Assembly: GCA_965279065.1 (NCBI GenBank)
Contig: OZ257134.1
Location: forward strand, 2,418,001-2,482,000
Source of the DNA: JAKAXS01 sp965279065
GTDB lineage: Bacteria > Pseudomonadota > Alphaproteobacteria > Rhizobiales > Hyphomicrobiaceae
Direction: 5' to 3'
Length of the DNA stretch: 64,000 nt
This document shows positions 34,659 to 43,221 of this stretch, in pieces. The position numbers and the translations under genes are program-made. Numbering within the stretch: the stretch's first letter is position 1; the number at the start of each line of letters is the position of its first letter. The notes under the pieces are model-generated. The model saw nothing but the letters and a program-made list of their open reading frames with translations, did no database searches and was not told the origin of the DNA.

Positions 34659-35591
34659 CTAGCGCTTGGGGCGCAGATCATGGAGGGGGATACCGAGTTT
34701 GCGGGCCTTGTCGGCCAGGTTGTCGGTGATGCCGTTGCCGGGGAAGACCACGACACCGATCGGCATGATTTCAAGCATGCGGTCGTTTCGCTTGAAGGGA
34801 GCCGATTTGTCGGCCTTGTCCTTCCAGGCGGGCTTGAAGGCGATGTCGGTGACCTTGCGGCTCGCGGCCCAGCAGGCTGCAATGCGCTCGGCGCCACGGA
34901 CGTTACCACCGTGCATCAGAACCATCTTGGGATGCTTGGCGAGAATGGCATCAAGGGCCGACCAGATGGCTTGCGTGTCGTTGAACTCGGTGCCGCCGGC
35001 AAAGGCGATCTTGGGGCCCTCGGGCAGCATGATCTCGGTCTCGGAGCGGCGCTTAGCGGAGATGAAGTCGCGGCTCTCGACCATCGCGGCGGTCTTGTTC
35101 TTGTGGTTGACCATGGATCCTGTACGTGGGCGCCAGGGTGAACCTGTGAAGAGTTCATAACGCTCGGCCGCCGCATCGCGCATGTGCTCGAACGCCGTCC
35201 GCTTGTCGGAGAGGAGACGGCCCCTGTCGATCAGGCGCTCAAGTTCGACCGAGCGGATTTCGGAACCATCCTGGTCCTCCTGGGAACCGCGTTGCCGGAG
35301 CTCGTTCTCGTCGAGGAAGCGCTGGACACGGTCGGCCTTGCGGTGAAGGACATCCACAAGCGACCACAAGACGTCAGGCAGCTCCGGCTCTAGGGCCGTA
35401 TCGCTGAGTGGGCCTGTGAGGCTGCCGAACATCGCTTTGACGATGCCGTCGAGGTCGGCGGCCTCCGGCATGGGACGGTATTCGGGTTCGTCGGGTCCCG
35501 GCGTGTGGCCGTAGAGGGCGAGGCCATCGATGACGCGTGCGGTGGAGGAGCTCGAGGAGAAGCCACTGGGAGTGTGCGGGTGTGAGTTCAT
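34659..35591 (-). CDS. DUF2493 (SLOG-type) domain protein
   Basis: A 310-residue protein whose C-terminal 120 residues match DUF2493/YspA: KIAFAGGTEFNDTQAIWSALDAILAKHPKMVLMHGGNVRGAERIAACWA, then AFKPAWKDKADKSAPFKRNDRMLEIMPIGVVVFPGNGITDNLADKARKLGIPLHDL. This Rossmann-like SLOG fold is predicted to bind nucleotides or their derivatives. The N-terminal half is a family-specific helical extension. It is a common plasmid backbone gene next to ParB, Toprim and Strawberry-notch genes in alphaproteobacteria. Its molecular role has not been shown. Confidence 0.85.
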   Translation of the reverse strand: MNSHPHTPSGFSSSSSTARVIDGLALYGHTPGPDEPEYRPMPEAADLDGIVKAMFGSLTGPLSDTALEPELPDVLWSLVDVLHRKADRVQRFLDENELRQRGSQEDQDGSEIRSVELERLIDRGRLLSDKRTAFEHMRDAAAERYELFTGSPWRPRTGSMVNHKNKTAAMVESRDFISAKRRSETEIMLPEGPKIAFAGGTEFNDTQAIWSALDAILAKHPKMVLMHGGNVRGAERIAACWAASRKVTDIAFKPAWKDKADKSAPFKRNDRMLEIMPIGVVVFPGNGITDNLADKARKLGIPLHDLRPKR

Positions 35592-35892
35592 GGGTCAGCT
35601 TTCTTTTGGTTTCGGAGCCGGCGCCACCCGCCGGCCTTTCCGGCGAACCTCTTGGCAGAGGCGCAGCCGGGGCAGCACCGCGCGCCTCTTCGCGCGGCCG
35701 TAGCGCAGCGAAGGACGGCTCTGGCCGCTACTCTTTTGTTTCGCGATGCAAAGCGCGCTCACTTCAGAGCGCGCGGCGGAAAAGAGTTGCGGGCGCCGTT
35801 GCGCCACGGACCGGCTCTGGCCTGCTTCGCCGCTCCAAAGGACCGGTGGAGGCCAGCCCGCAATCCTTAGATGCGCCCTTGACCTCACCACC
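35592..35892. other. GC-rich intergenic stretch
   Basis: A 301-bp gap between the DUF2493 and Toprim genes. It is GC-rich, with several short inverted runs, but no convincing gene, terminator or known site was seen. A leader or promoter for the DUF2493 gene is likely here. Confidence 0.4.
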
Positions 35893-36963
35893 TCACTCGC
35901 GGGGCAGCCCCCTCACCTCCCCTGCCCGCGCTATCGTTGCTCCTCCCGGCGACGGTTCGGGCCGGTCCAGCGGGTGAAGCTGTTCCTGCAGCCTGGCCAG
36001 CGGTTCGGCGGCACCGATCAAGAGCAGGTCGGCGTTCCAGTCCTCGCGTTGCGGCTTGAGGAGATGCATATCGATGTCTGTGTCGAGATGGCGGGCTATC
36101 AATCGCTCGGCAGCGGCAAGCCCTGCGTGATCGTCGTCTACGGCAATGTAGAGGCGGCTCAGAGTGGATGGGAGCTCCAGCGCGGAAAGATGGCCTGCCG
36201 AGAGGGCGGCGGCGACCGGCATATGTGGAAGCAAGCTCCGGAGGGCCAGCATGGTCTCCACACCTTCGCCAGCAATCAGGACGTCACCCACCCGACCAAT
36301 GCGGACCGCGTTGCCGAGGACGTCTCCCAGCGCCTTGCGAGGTGATGCGACCGGTGCCTTGTCCGTACCCCGCGCGTCAAGGTACATGCGCGACACAGCG
36401 GTGAGGGTGCCAGCCTGGTCTGTGACCGCGGCGATGATTGCCGGTAGTGACAGAAGGTCGGTTTGCTCGCTGTCCCGGTAATAGCAGGCCCCATGGAAAC
36501 GCAGCGAGGGCAGATGCATCGGGCCATCGTATCCTCGGGAACGAAGGTAGCGCTCGCCAAGGGTCCCCGCGACAGGCTGAGACGCCGCAAACAGACGCCG
36601 CGCCGCTGCGGGGCTGTTTCTCGCAACCGGAGCAATATGGCGCCTGGAGAGGTGAACCGGTTCTGACAAGAAGCTCAGGATTTCGTCCCGAAGCTGGGCA
36701 TAATCTGCAAGGTTCCGGTTGATCCTGATGAGGTCCACGAGGTCCCCATGGTCTCCGGTCGCGGCATCGTTCCATTTGCCAGCAGCACCACGGCCAGAAG
36801 AAGGACCGACCAGACGGACGTAAAGCGACCGGCCGGGGGTGTTGTTGACATCGCCGACCAGCCAGTAACGTCCTTGCTTGGTCCCGTTAGACAGATAGTG
36901 CGCACACACGGCCTCGGCATTGTCAGCAAGGCGGCGCGCCAGGGTTTGGATATCGGTGTCCAT
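35893..36963 (-). CDS. Toprim domain protein (plasmid primase-like)
   Basis: A 356-residue protein starting at ATG 36963 with a strong TAGGAGG site. The N-terminal half includes a zinc-ribbon/primase-like region common to this family (CAHYLSNGTKQGRYWLVGDVNN, RSLYVRLVGPSSGRGAAGKWNDAATGDHGDLVDLI). The C-terminal half is a Toprim fold: VLIAGEGVETMLAL with the conserved Glu, and LYIAVDDDHAGLAAAERL with the DxD pair. It probably acts in DNA replication or transfer priming. It lies 9 bp after the Strawberry-notch gene and is translated from the same message. Confidence 0.85.
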   Translation of the reverse strand: MDTDIQTLARRLADNAEAVCAHYLSNGTKQGRYWLVGDVNNTPGRSLYVRLVGPSSGRGAAGKWNDAATGDHGDLVDLIRINRNLADYAQLRDEILSFLSEPVHLSRRHIAPVARNSPAAARRLFAASQPVAGTLGERYLRSRGYDGPMHLPSLRFHGACYYRDSEQTDLLSLPAIIAAVTDQAGTLTAVSRMYLDARGTDKAPVASPRKALGDVLGNAVRIGRVGDVLIAGEGVETMLALRSLLPHMPVAAALSAGHLSALELPSTLSRLYIAVDDDHAGLAAAERLIARHLDTDIDMHLLKPQREDWNADLLLIGAAEPLARLQEQLHPLDRPEPSPGGATIARAGEVRGLPRE

Positions 36964-36972
36964 GGCGACCTC

Positions 36973-39900
36973 CTAAGCTGCCACCGGCATGTAGCGGTCC
37001 AACAATGCTTGCAGGACGTCGTGGTTGTCAGGCGGTACGAACAATCGCGTGCGGTAGGCGATGATTTCGGAATAAAGGCCCAGCGCTTTCAGGCGGGGCA
37101 GTTCGTCGACCTCGAAGCCCGTCAATTCATAGCGCTGTTGGTACATGACCTTGGCGGGTCGCACCGCAAGGTCTCTGCACAGTGTCAGGACTTGCCCGGC
37201 CCTCAGCTTCGACCAACCATTCTCTGATGTGAGAACGTGGGCGGCCTCAGGCTGGAACATGGCGACTGACTCCGGGGCGATCAAGCGGCCGATATATTGC
37301 GCACCGTCGTCGGTTGTGAAGCGGTAAACGCGCGGATTGTCGGCGTTCATCAGCTTCCAGATGGGCAACAGAAGTCCGGTCATCACGTGGAAGGTCACGT
37401 CGCGGAATTCCGGCACCTCAGACACTTCCTTCGACCATGCGTCATCGAACGCGGCTGCGCTGCACGGATACCAATGGGTGTCCTCCATTGCGGCGGCGGC
37501 CATGGTGAAGGATTCCATTGGCCGCAGCAGGCGAAAACGTTTTTCACTGGTTCCGTCTTCAAGCGTGAGCGATGGCGCTTTCACTTGCAGTGCCGCCCGC
37601 CCTGATTTTTCATTGATGAGCTTGACGGCCTCGCCTTCGCTTACGCGCGCGATGACGGCTGCAAGCGTCAGAGGCGTATTGCGTTCTTTCTGACGGACCT
37701 CGAGCAGTTCGGTGATGGCGCCGGATGCGGCGTGGGTATTGACGGTCGATCTGTTGACAACCGTCATGCTGACCGCAGTGAGTGTCTCAAGGCCTGCCTC
37801 ATACGTCCCTGCGGCGACCGCGGCCTCGATGCGTCCCTCGAGAATGGCCTCGAATTCCTCAAAAAGAGCGTTCTGCACGTGGATCTGCAGCGCGAGCACG
37901 CGGTTGAGGAAGGTATGGATGGGGGGCAGGTCTTCGAGGAGCGTGCCGTCTTGGTCAAGCAGGCGCAGACCCGTCATATCGACAAACGACTTCAGCGAGC
38001 AGCACTTGATCTTCCCCTTATGCAACAGCCGGTAGAACTGCCGCAGTGCGTCACGGGCATACATGCTCTCCAGATTGTCGGAGGGCTTGAACATCCCTTG
38101 GCCGCCGGTCTGGCGTTGGCCTCGCGTGATGGCGCCGAGACTGTCGAGACGGCGGGCAATGGTCGATATGAAGCGCTTCTCACCCCGCACGTCGGTTGAC
38201 AGGGGTCTGAACAGCGGAGGCTGTTTCTGGTTGGTGCGGTTGGTGCGGCCCAGGCCTTGGATGGCGGCGTCGGCTTTCCACCCGCCTTCCAGCAAGTAAT
38301 GGTTGCGCTGGCGCTGGTTCTTGCAGCCGAGGTCGGCGTGGTAGCTGCGTCCGGTGCCGCCGGCATCCGAGAAGACGAGGATGTGCTTTACGTCGTCCAT
38401 GAATGCCTGGGCCTCCCCAAGGTTGGAGGAGGTCGGTCGGTTCTGCACCATGAGTTTGGCGCCAGTGGCCGTCACCTTCTTGATGATGCGTCGCGAGCGG
38501 CCCGTGACTTCGGCGACAGCGTCTGTCCCGAAGTGGTGGATCATCTGGTCGAGTGCGGCCTGCACCGGTGGCAGCGCACCCAGACGCTCAATCAAGGCGT
38601 CCCGCTTGGCGACAGCTTCCCTGCACTCGACGGAGTGGCCGTTCTTGTCCAGCACTGGCCGGGTCTGGATGTCGCCATTGCCGTCGGTGTAGCTTTCGTA
38701 AAGCACGGTCGGGAAACTGTGCTTGAGGTAATCCAGGACGTATTCGCGCGGCGTCACATCAAACGACAGGTCGCCCCATTCCGAAGCCGGAAGCTCGGAC
38801 AGCCGCCGTTCCATCAAGGCTTCCGAAGTTGAAACAAGCTGCACCACCGATGCCAGACCGGCTTGCCGATCGGCTTCGATACTCCGGATGAGGGTCGGCA
38901 TTTTCATGGCGGTGATGAGGTGGTTGAAGAAGCGCTGTTTGCTTCCCTCGAAGGCCGAACGCGCCGCGGTCTTTGCCACCTTGTTCTGCGTCACCCCCGC
39001 CTTGGTCACGCCGGAAGCTTCCATTGCGGCATCGAGGTGGTGATGGATGATCTGGTAGGCGCTCGCGTATTCGTCATAGATGGCAATCTGACCGGGGGTC
39101 AGCTGGTGTTCCAGCAGTTCGACCTCCACGCCGTCGTAACTCAGGGAGCGGGCCGCGTAGAGCCCGAGAGACTTCAGGTCCCGCGCCAGCACTTCGGAAG
39201 CGGCGATGCCACCGGCATGCATGGCCGTGACAAAGGCCGTACGGGACTCAAACGGCAGGTCATCGGAGCCCCACAACCCGAGGCGCTGCGCATAGGCTAG
39301 GTTTTCGACGCTGGTTGCGCCTGTCGCCGAGACATAGACCACGCGCGCGTCGGGCAGGGCATGCTGCAGCTTGAGGCCGGCAATACCCTGCTGCGATCCC
39401 TTCTGGGCGCCGCGTTCGGAAGACGAGCCAGCGGCGTTGCCCATGGCGTGGCTCTCATCGAGGATCACGGCGCCGTCGAAATCGTCGCCAAGCCAATCAA
39501 GAATTTGCTTGAGGCGTGACGCCTTGCCCTCACGCTCGCCGGAGCGCAACGTTGCATAGGTGGTGAAGAGGATGCCCTCGTCGAGCTTGATCGGCTTGCC
39601 CTGACGGAAGCGGGATTGCGGGACGACCAGAAGACGCTCCTGGCCCAGCGCCGACCAATCGCGCTGCGCGTCCTCAAGAAGTTTGTCTGACTTGGAAATC
39701 CAGAGCGCCTTGCGTCGTCCCTTCAGCCAGTTGTCAAGGACGATGCCGGCGGCCTGACGTCCTTTCCCCGCGCCGGTGCCGTCGCCCAGGAACCAGCCGC
39801 GTCGAAACTTGACCGCTCCGCTATCGCCTTCGCGCGCGGCGTCAAGCATGTCGAGCGTTTCGTTCACCGCCCAGGCCCCGGCCAGATACTTGCTGTGGGA

Positions 39901-41274
39901 TTCGCCCGCATAGATGACACTCTCGAGTTGTGGCGCGGACAGCAGCCCGTCCCGAACAACCGCCTCAGGCAAATGCGGACGGTAAGTGGGTGCAGGCGGC
40001 AGCACCGACGACATCGCCGCCGATTGCACCAATGTGGTGGGATGCGGCTGCGCACCGAGGATCGAGATGCGTTCAGGGCTGTAAGCTTCGTAGAGCGCGT
40101 CACCCGACGTGACACAGGGCCGGGCATCGGGGACGAGGGTGTAACTCACCTCCACGCCTTCGGCCTCGCGGGCCGCCTTGCAGCTTGTGGGTGGCACCGG
40201 CACTGGCGAAGCAGCCACCCGGTCCCCGAGAACGACGCCAAAGACCGGCAAGGCGTGCAAGCGTTCGGGAACATGGTCGCGGACCATGCCCAGTGCGGCC
40301 TCCACGTTCATGCACTCCTCCGGACGGACAGCGGTCAGCATCGGAGCGCCGGGGGTCTTGTCGAAAACGGTCAGGCGTGTGGGGATATTGGTACCGTGTG
40401 CCGCGAAGAGCCCTCGCCCAAGCTTGCAGGTCAGCCGCAACGTGGCGATCGACGCCAGGTCCGCGAAGGCATCTCGGTAGGTCGGATTGTCGGGAGCGAG
40501 CCCTTGGCTTGTGATGGCGACCAGCCGCCCACCCGGCGCCAACAGGCGCAAGGCCGAGCGCAGGTGCCGCAGGTCGGTCCCCGCCATGCCGCCGCTGACG
40601 TGAGGCGAAGCCGAGAACGGAGGGTTCATGATAACCACCGAGGGCGCGAAACCGTCCGGGGCCATGTCGTGGATGTACTCAGCGTTCAAGTCGAGGACCT
40701 GCGCGTCCGGGAAAAGCTCCTCCAGGATGACGCGGCGGTTGTCGGCCCATTCGTTCAGGACGAGCTTTGCACCGGACAGAGTCGCATGCAGCGCAAGCTG
40801 GCCCGTGCCCGCCGACGGTTCGAGAACCAGGTCCTGCGGTGTCATCGCAGCGGCTTCCGCCACCACGGTCGCCAACGCCATCGGCGTCGAGAATTGCTGC
40901 AGCTGCACGCTCTCCTCGGAGCGCTTGGTATGTGTCGGCAGCAGTTTGCCAAGCTTGATAAGCATCAGCTCAAGCTCATGGCTCGTGCTGGCCTTCTTGC
41001 GCATTGCAGGGAAAAAGCGACACAGGAACATCACCTGGGCAACTTCGACCGCTTCATAGGCGTCCTTCCACACCCACGCGCCTGAACTGTCGGAGGCCCC
41101 GAAGGCTTCGGTCATCGCCGAACGAATGAGGGCCGCATCGAGCGCCCGGCCACGTGAGAGCGCATTCAGAAGGGTTTTGCCTGCGCGGACGAGTCGGAGG
41201 CCGTCGACCTCCCCGGAAAGCATTGGTGCGGGCATGGGGGCAGGCATAAGCGGTACTGGTGTCAGTTGGGTCAT
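36973..41274 (-). CDS. N6-adenine methylase-like / Strawberry-notch-type helicase fusion
   Basis: A giant 1433-residue protein. The N-terminal third is a Rossmann methyltransferase: QFSTPMALATVVAEAA, motif I EPSAGTGQL (152-160) and catalytic Asn-Pro-Pro-Phe (217-220). The rest is a superfamily-2 ATPase of the Strawberry-notch type: a Walker A-like GDGTGAGKGRQAAG, DEAD-box-like VILDESHAM, VVYVSATGATSVENLAYAQRLGLWG, and the C-terminal helicase lobe (IQGLGRTNRTNQKQPPLF). Such proteins are typical of large alphaproteobacterial plasmids and phages. Proposed roles are DNA modification coupled to strand remodelling, possibly anti-restriction. Confidence 0.85.
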   Translation of the reverse strand: MTQLTPVPLMPAPMPAPMLSGEVDGLRLVRAGKTLLNALSRGRALDAALIRSAMTEAFGASDSSGAWVWKDAYEAVEVAQVMFLCRFFPAMRKKASTSHELELMLIKLGKLLPTHTKRSEESVQLQQFSTPMALATVVAEAAAMTPQDLVLEPSAGTGQLALHATLSGAKLVLNEWADNRRVILEELFPDAQVLDLNAEYIHDMAPDGFAPSVVIMNPPFSASPHVSGGMAGTDLRHLRSALRLLAPGGRLVAITSQGLAPDNPTYRDAFADLASIATLRLTCKLGRGLFAAHGTNIPTRLTVFDKTPGAPMLTAVRPEECMNVEAALGMVRDHVPERLHALPVFGVVLGDRVAASPVPVPPTSCKAAREAEGVEVSYTLVPDARPCVTSGDALYEAYSPERISILGAQPHPTTLVQSAAMSSVLPPAPTYRPHLPEAVVRDGLLSAPQLESVIYAGESHSKYLAGAWAVNETLDMLDAAREGDSGAVKFRRGWFLGDGTGAGKGRQAAGIVLDNWLKGRRKALWISKSDKLLEDAQRDWSALGQERLLVVPQSRFRQGKPIKLDEGILFTTYATLRSGEREGKASRLKQILDWLGDDFDGAVILDESHAMGNAAGSSSERGAQKGSQQGIAGLKLQHALPDARVVYVSATGATSVENLAYAQRLGLWGSDDLPFESRTAFVTAMHAGGIAASEVLARDLKSLGLYAARSLSYDGVEVELLEHQLTPGQIAIYDEYASAYQIIHHHLDAAMEASGVTKAGVTQNKVAKTAARSAFEGSKQRFFNHLITAMKMPTLIRSIEADRQAGLASVVQLVSTSEALMERRLSELPASEWGDLSFDVTPREYVLDYLKHSFPTVLYESYTDGNGDIQTRPVLDKNGHSVECREAVAKRDALIERLGALPPVQAALDQMIHHFGTDAVAEVTGRSRRIIKKVTATGAKLMVQNRPTSSNLGEAQAFMDDVKHILVFSDAGGTGRSYHADLGCKNQRQRNHYLLEGGWKADAAIQGLGRTNRTNQKQPPLFRPLSTDVRGEKRFISTIARRLDSLGAITRGQRQTGGQGMFKPSDNLESMYARDALRQFYRLLHKGKIKCCSLKSFVDMTGLRLLDQDGTLLEDLPPIHTFLNRVLALQIHVQNALFEEFEAILEGRIEAAVAAGTYEAGLETLTAVSMTVVNRSTVNTHAASGAITELLEVRQKERNTPLTLAAVIARVSEGEAVKLINEKSGRAALQVKAPSLTLEDGTSEKRFRLLRPMESFTMAAAAMEDTHWYPCSAAAFDDAWSKEVSEVPEFRDVTFHVMTGLLLPIWKLMNADNPRVYRFTTDDGAQYIGRLIAPESVAMFQPEAAHVLTSENGWSKLRAGQVLTLCRDLAVRPAKVMYQQRYELTGFEVDELPRLKALGLYSEIIAYRTRLFVPPDNHDVLQALLDRYMPVAA

Positions 41275-41342
41275 GAGAGCGGTCCTGGTTGAAGGCTGAC
41301 CGGCCAGGCCTGCGTCCCTCGCAAACCCGTTCCCGGTCCGCT

Positions 41343-41365
41343 CCCTCCTCCTCCCCTCTCACTCT
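41343..41365 (-). promoter_or_regulatory. Purine-rich leader motif upstream of the Strawberry-notch gene
   Basis: The minus strand reads AGAGTGAGAGGGGAGGAGG (plus AGGG), ending 69 nt before the start codon at 41274. It closely matches the motif upstream of the parB-like gene. Confidence 0.5.
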
Positions 41366-41429
41366 GACGGGACCTCGGCGGGGATCATGCGCGCCATGCG
41401 CGCGGCAAGCGACGGCAGCTAGCGCGACG

Positions 41430-41654
41430 TCAAAAGCCGAGCTCACGGTTGCGCCGCCCCTTTGCTGCGATTGCCAGCTTAACCGCTCGAGCCTTGAACT
41501 TGCTTTGGCCGATCCAGTCGCCACAGAAGCGAACGACGTAGCGGGCTTCCGCATATCCGCAAAATTCGCGAGAAATGGAGTACCGTTTATCTTTAACGAC
41601 GGTCTGAATGTGCGTCTTGGTCCCGTCGAAGGGGCGGCGAGGTTTGGCGGTCAT
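41430..41654 (-). CDS. Small basic protein, 74 aa
   Basis: The ATG at 41654 follows GGAG and gives a 74-residue basic protein (TKTHIQTVVKDKRYSISREFCGYAEARYVVRFCGDWIGQ...). It has strand-rich, positively charged sequence that could bind nucleic acid. Its start has a purine-rich tract 69 nt upstream like other backbone genes, which supports its reality. No family recognised. Confidence 0.55.
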   Translation of the reverse strand: MTAKPRRPFDGTKTHIQTVVKDKRYSISREFCGYAEARYVVRFCGDWIGQSKFKARAVKLAIAAKGRRNRELGF

Positions 41655-42054
41655 TGTAGGTTCTCCGGTCATGTTTGACCGGTAATGCCCCTTGTCTCTC
41701 AAGTGACCTGTCCGGCTTGCCCGCCCCTCCCCTCCTCTGCCCTCTCCGCCGCCGCCAGCTCGTCGGCAGAAAACCGCCATTTCAGCCAACCGGAACGCCA
41801 AAAAAGTCGCTGTTCGCCACCGCCCTCCCCCCCCGCCAAGAAATGGCTGATACCCGTCCTTCTTGCCGGTGAACTTCCTCCTCAACGTGGTCTCACCCCC
41901 GCCGACAGGTGGGACTTGGCGGAACGATCGTCACCCGCATGGGCGGAGACGCGGCACGCGGCTCCGTGAGCCGCAGGCGAATAGAGCGTGACCCGAGCGC
42001 AGCGAGGGGCCGCCCCAACACGGTCTGCTCAAATCCAATCCCAGCGAACTAACG
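41655..42054. other. Leader and intergenic region with polypyrimidine tracts
   Basis: A 400-bp gap between the small basic protein and the recombinase-like gene. It contains C/T-rich runs on the plus strand (around 41723-41747 and 41821-41838), an inverted repeat ACCGGTCAAACATGACCGG-like near 41662-41684, and nothing that reads as a gene. Confidence 0.4.
41723..41747 (-). promoter_or_regulatory. Purine-rich tract upstream of the 74-aa gene
   Basis: Minus-strand sequence dominated by AGAGG and GGGAGGGG, ending 69 nt before the start at 41654. The match to the other three leaders is looser, but purine content and distance agree. Confidence 0.4.
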
Positions 42055-42570
42055 CTACTTCAACCGCCGCGCCCTCGTCGTTGCCAGATACACCGTCTGC
42101 AATGTCCAAGGACGCCCCGTCCGCGTAGGAATGCCTCGGGCATTGAGCATGGTGGCCACATCCCTGTACGTGACCGCCCCCTCGCGACGCATCACATCAA
42201 ACACATCGTTCATAGCCAGCGCCCACTGGTCGGCCCTCTGAATACGAATAAAATGCGAGGGGAAAAAATCACCTACAGGACGAGGAGGCACCACTCTGCG
42301 ACGTGGACGACGAACCTTGTAATACCGCCCAGCCTTGCCCAGACGAAGCAGCGCCGCATAGCGATGGCGCACAACCGCAATGGCATTCAAGGTCCAAGGA
42401 CGACCGGTCCGCGTCGGGATACCCGCCGCATTGAGTTCCGCTGCCAATTCCCGATTGGCAAGCCCCCGCGCATCACCGGCATCGAACAACGCCACCATCT
42501 GCTTGTACCAAAGCAAGAGCTCCTCACGTGGCGGCGCAAGGGGCGATGACAAGGAACGTCGGACAGGCAT
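42055..42570 (-). CDS. Recombinase-like protein with two HTH units, no catalytic domain
   Basis: A 171-residue protein built from two copies of the serine-recombinase C-terminal DNA-binding unit: ELAAELNAAGIPTRTGRPWTLNAIAVVRHRY and DVATMLNARGIPTRTGRPWTLQTVYLATTRA. The repeated ALN-x-GIPTRTGRPWTL core is almost identical. No resolvase catalytic domain or Ser nucleophile is present, so it is likely a DNA-binding protein derived from a recombinase, maybe a site-specific regulator. A related but diverged protein is encoded at 12936-13427. Confidence 0.75.
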   Translation of the reverse strand: MPVRRSLSSPLAPPREELLLWYKQMVALFDAGDARGLANRELAAELNAAGIPTRTGRPWTLNAIAVVRHRYAALLRLGKAGRYYKVRRPRRRVVPPRPVGDFFPSHFIRIQRADQWALAMNDVFDVMRREGAVTYRDVATMLNARGIPTRTGRPWTLQTVYLATTRARRLK

Positions 42571-42639
42571 GCGCTATCGTAACGCGGTCACGCAACGGGA
42601 GAATCCACCTGACGCAATAAGCGCCATCAAAAGGGCCAG

Positions 42640-43083
42640 CTACCGGGACGGCGCCTCAAAACCCGCCAAAGCATTATAGAACCGGGCCTGCTCCCGAACG
42701 GCGTGGTCTTCAATGCGGAGTTCAAAATCGAACTCATAGCAAGCGTCCCGCGCCGTCCGCAGAACCTCCATCGCAGACGCATCCAACCTGTCCTGCTTCT
42801 GCATGGTAACCACATGCGCCGCCATCACCTCCATCGACTGAGGTAGGGCACGCCAGCTGCCAGAGTGCTCGGACTCGCAGATCTGCTGAGACAACGCCGC
42901 AAGCTCCATAAGCTGATCTTCAAAAACAGCAGGCGTCCACGAACTCGACATCAACAGCATCGTTTCAAATTTGAAGAGGGCCTGAGCAGCCTTGAGTTGA
43001 TCGGCACCGTTACGGGCAGCCACCTCGCCACCGAATCCAAACCACAGCGCAAACTGTGGCTGAACATTTTCCGCATCAATCAC
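42640..43083 (-). CDS. Hypothetical protein, 147 aa
   Basis: A soluble, mostly helical protein (QLKAAQALFKFETMLLMSSSW, LMELAALSQQICESE, MEVLRTARDACYEFDFELRIEDHAVREQARFYNAL). No family is recognised. Located 69 bp upstream of the recombinase-like gene in the same direction, so the two may share a transcript. Confidence 0.6.
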   Translation of the reverse strand: MIDAENVQPQFALWFGFGGEVAARNGADQLKAAQALFKFETMLLMSSSWTPAVFEDQLMELAALSQQICESEHSGSWRALPQSMEVMAAHVVTMQKQDRLDASAMEVLRTARDACYEFDFELRIEDHAVREQARFYNALAGFEAPSR

Positions 43084-43142
43084 ATGGGAGACTTTCCTAG
43101 GCCTCTACCCTAGCAGACCCTTGTATACTGCTCGAGCGACCT

Positions 43143-43157
43143 GCCTCAGTATGAGGC
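43143..43157. repeat. Short palindrome in the intergenic region
   Basis: GCCTCA-gta-TGAGGC, a perfect 6-bp inverted repeat with a 3-bp spacer, about 60 bp upstream of the 147-aa gene. It is a candidate operator; no regulator is assigned. Confidence 0.4.
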
Positions 43158-43221
43158 ATCGCTGAAAGCATGGGCGCTACCGCGTGGCGGACAGCATGGG
43201 TCTGCCCAAACTCGAACGACC

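Noticed and set aside
39895..41085. Long plus-strand frame opposite the Strawberry-notch gene
   Set aside because: It is antisense to a clear 1433-aa protein with catalytic motifs, is Arg/His-rich and carries no motif; a GC-codon shadow.
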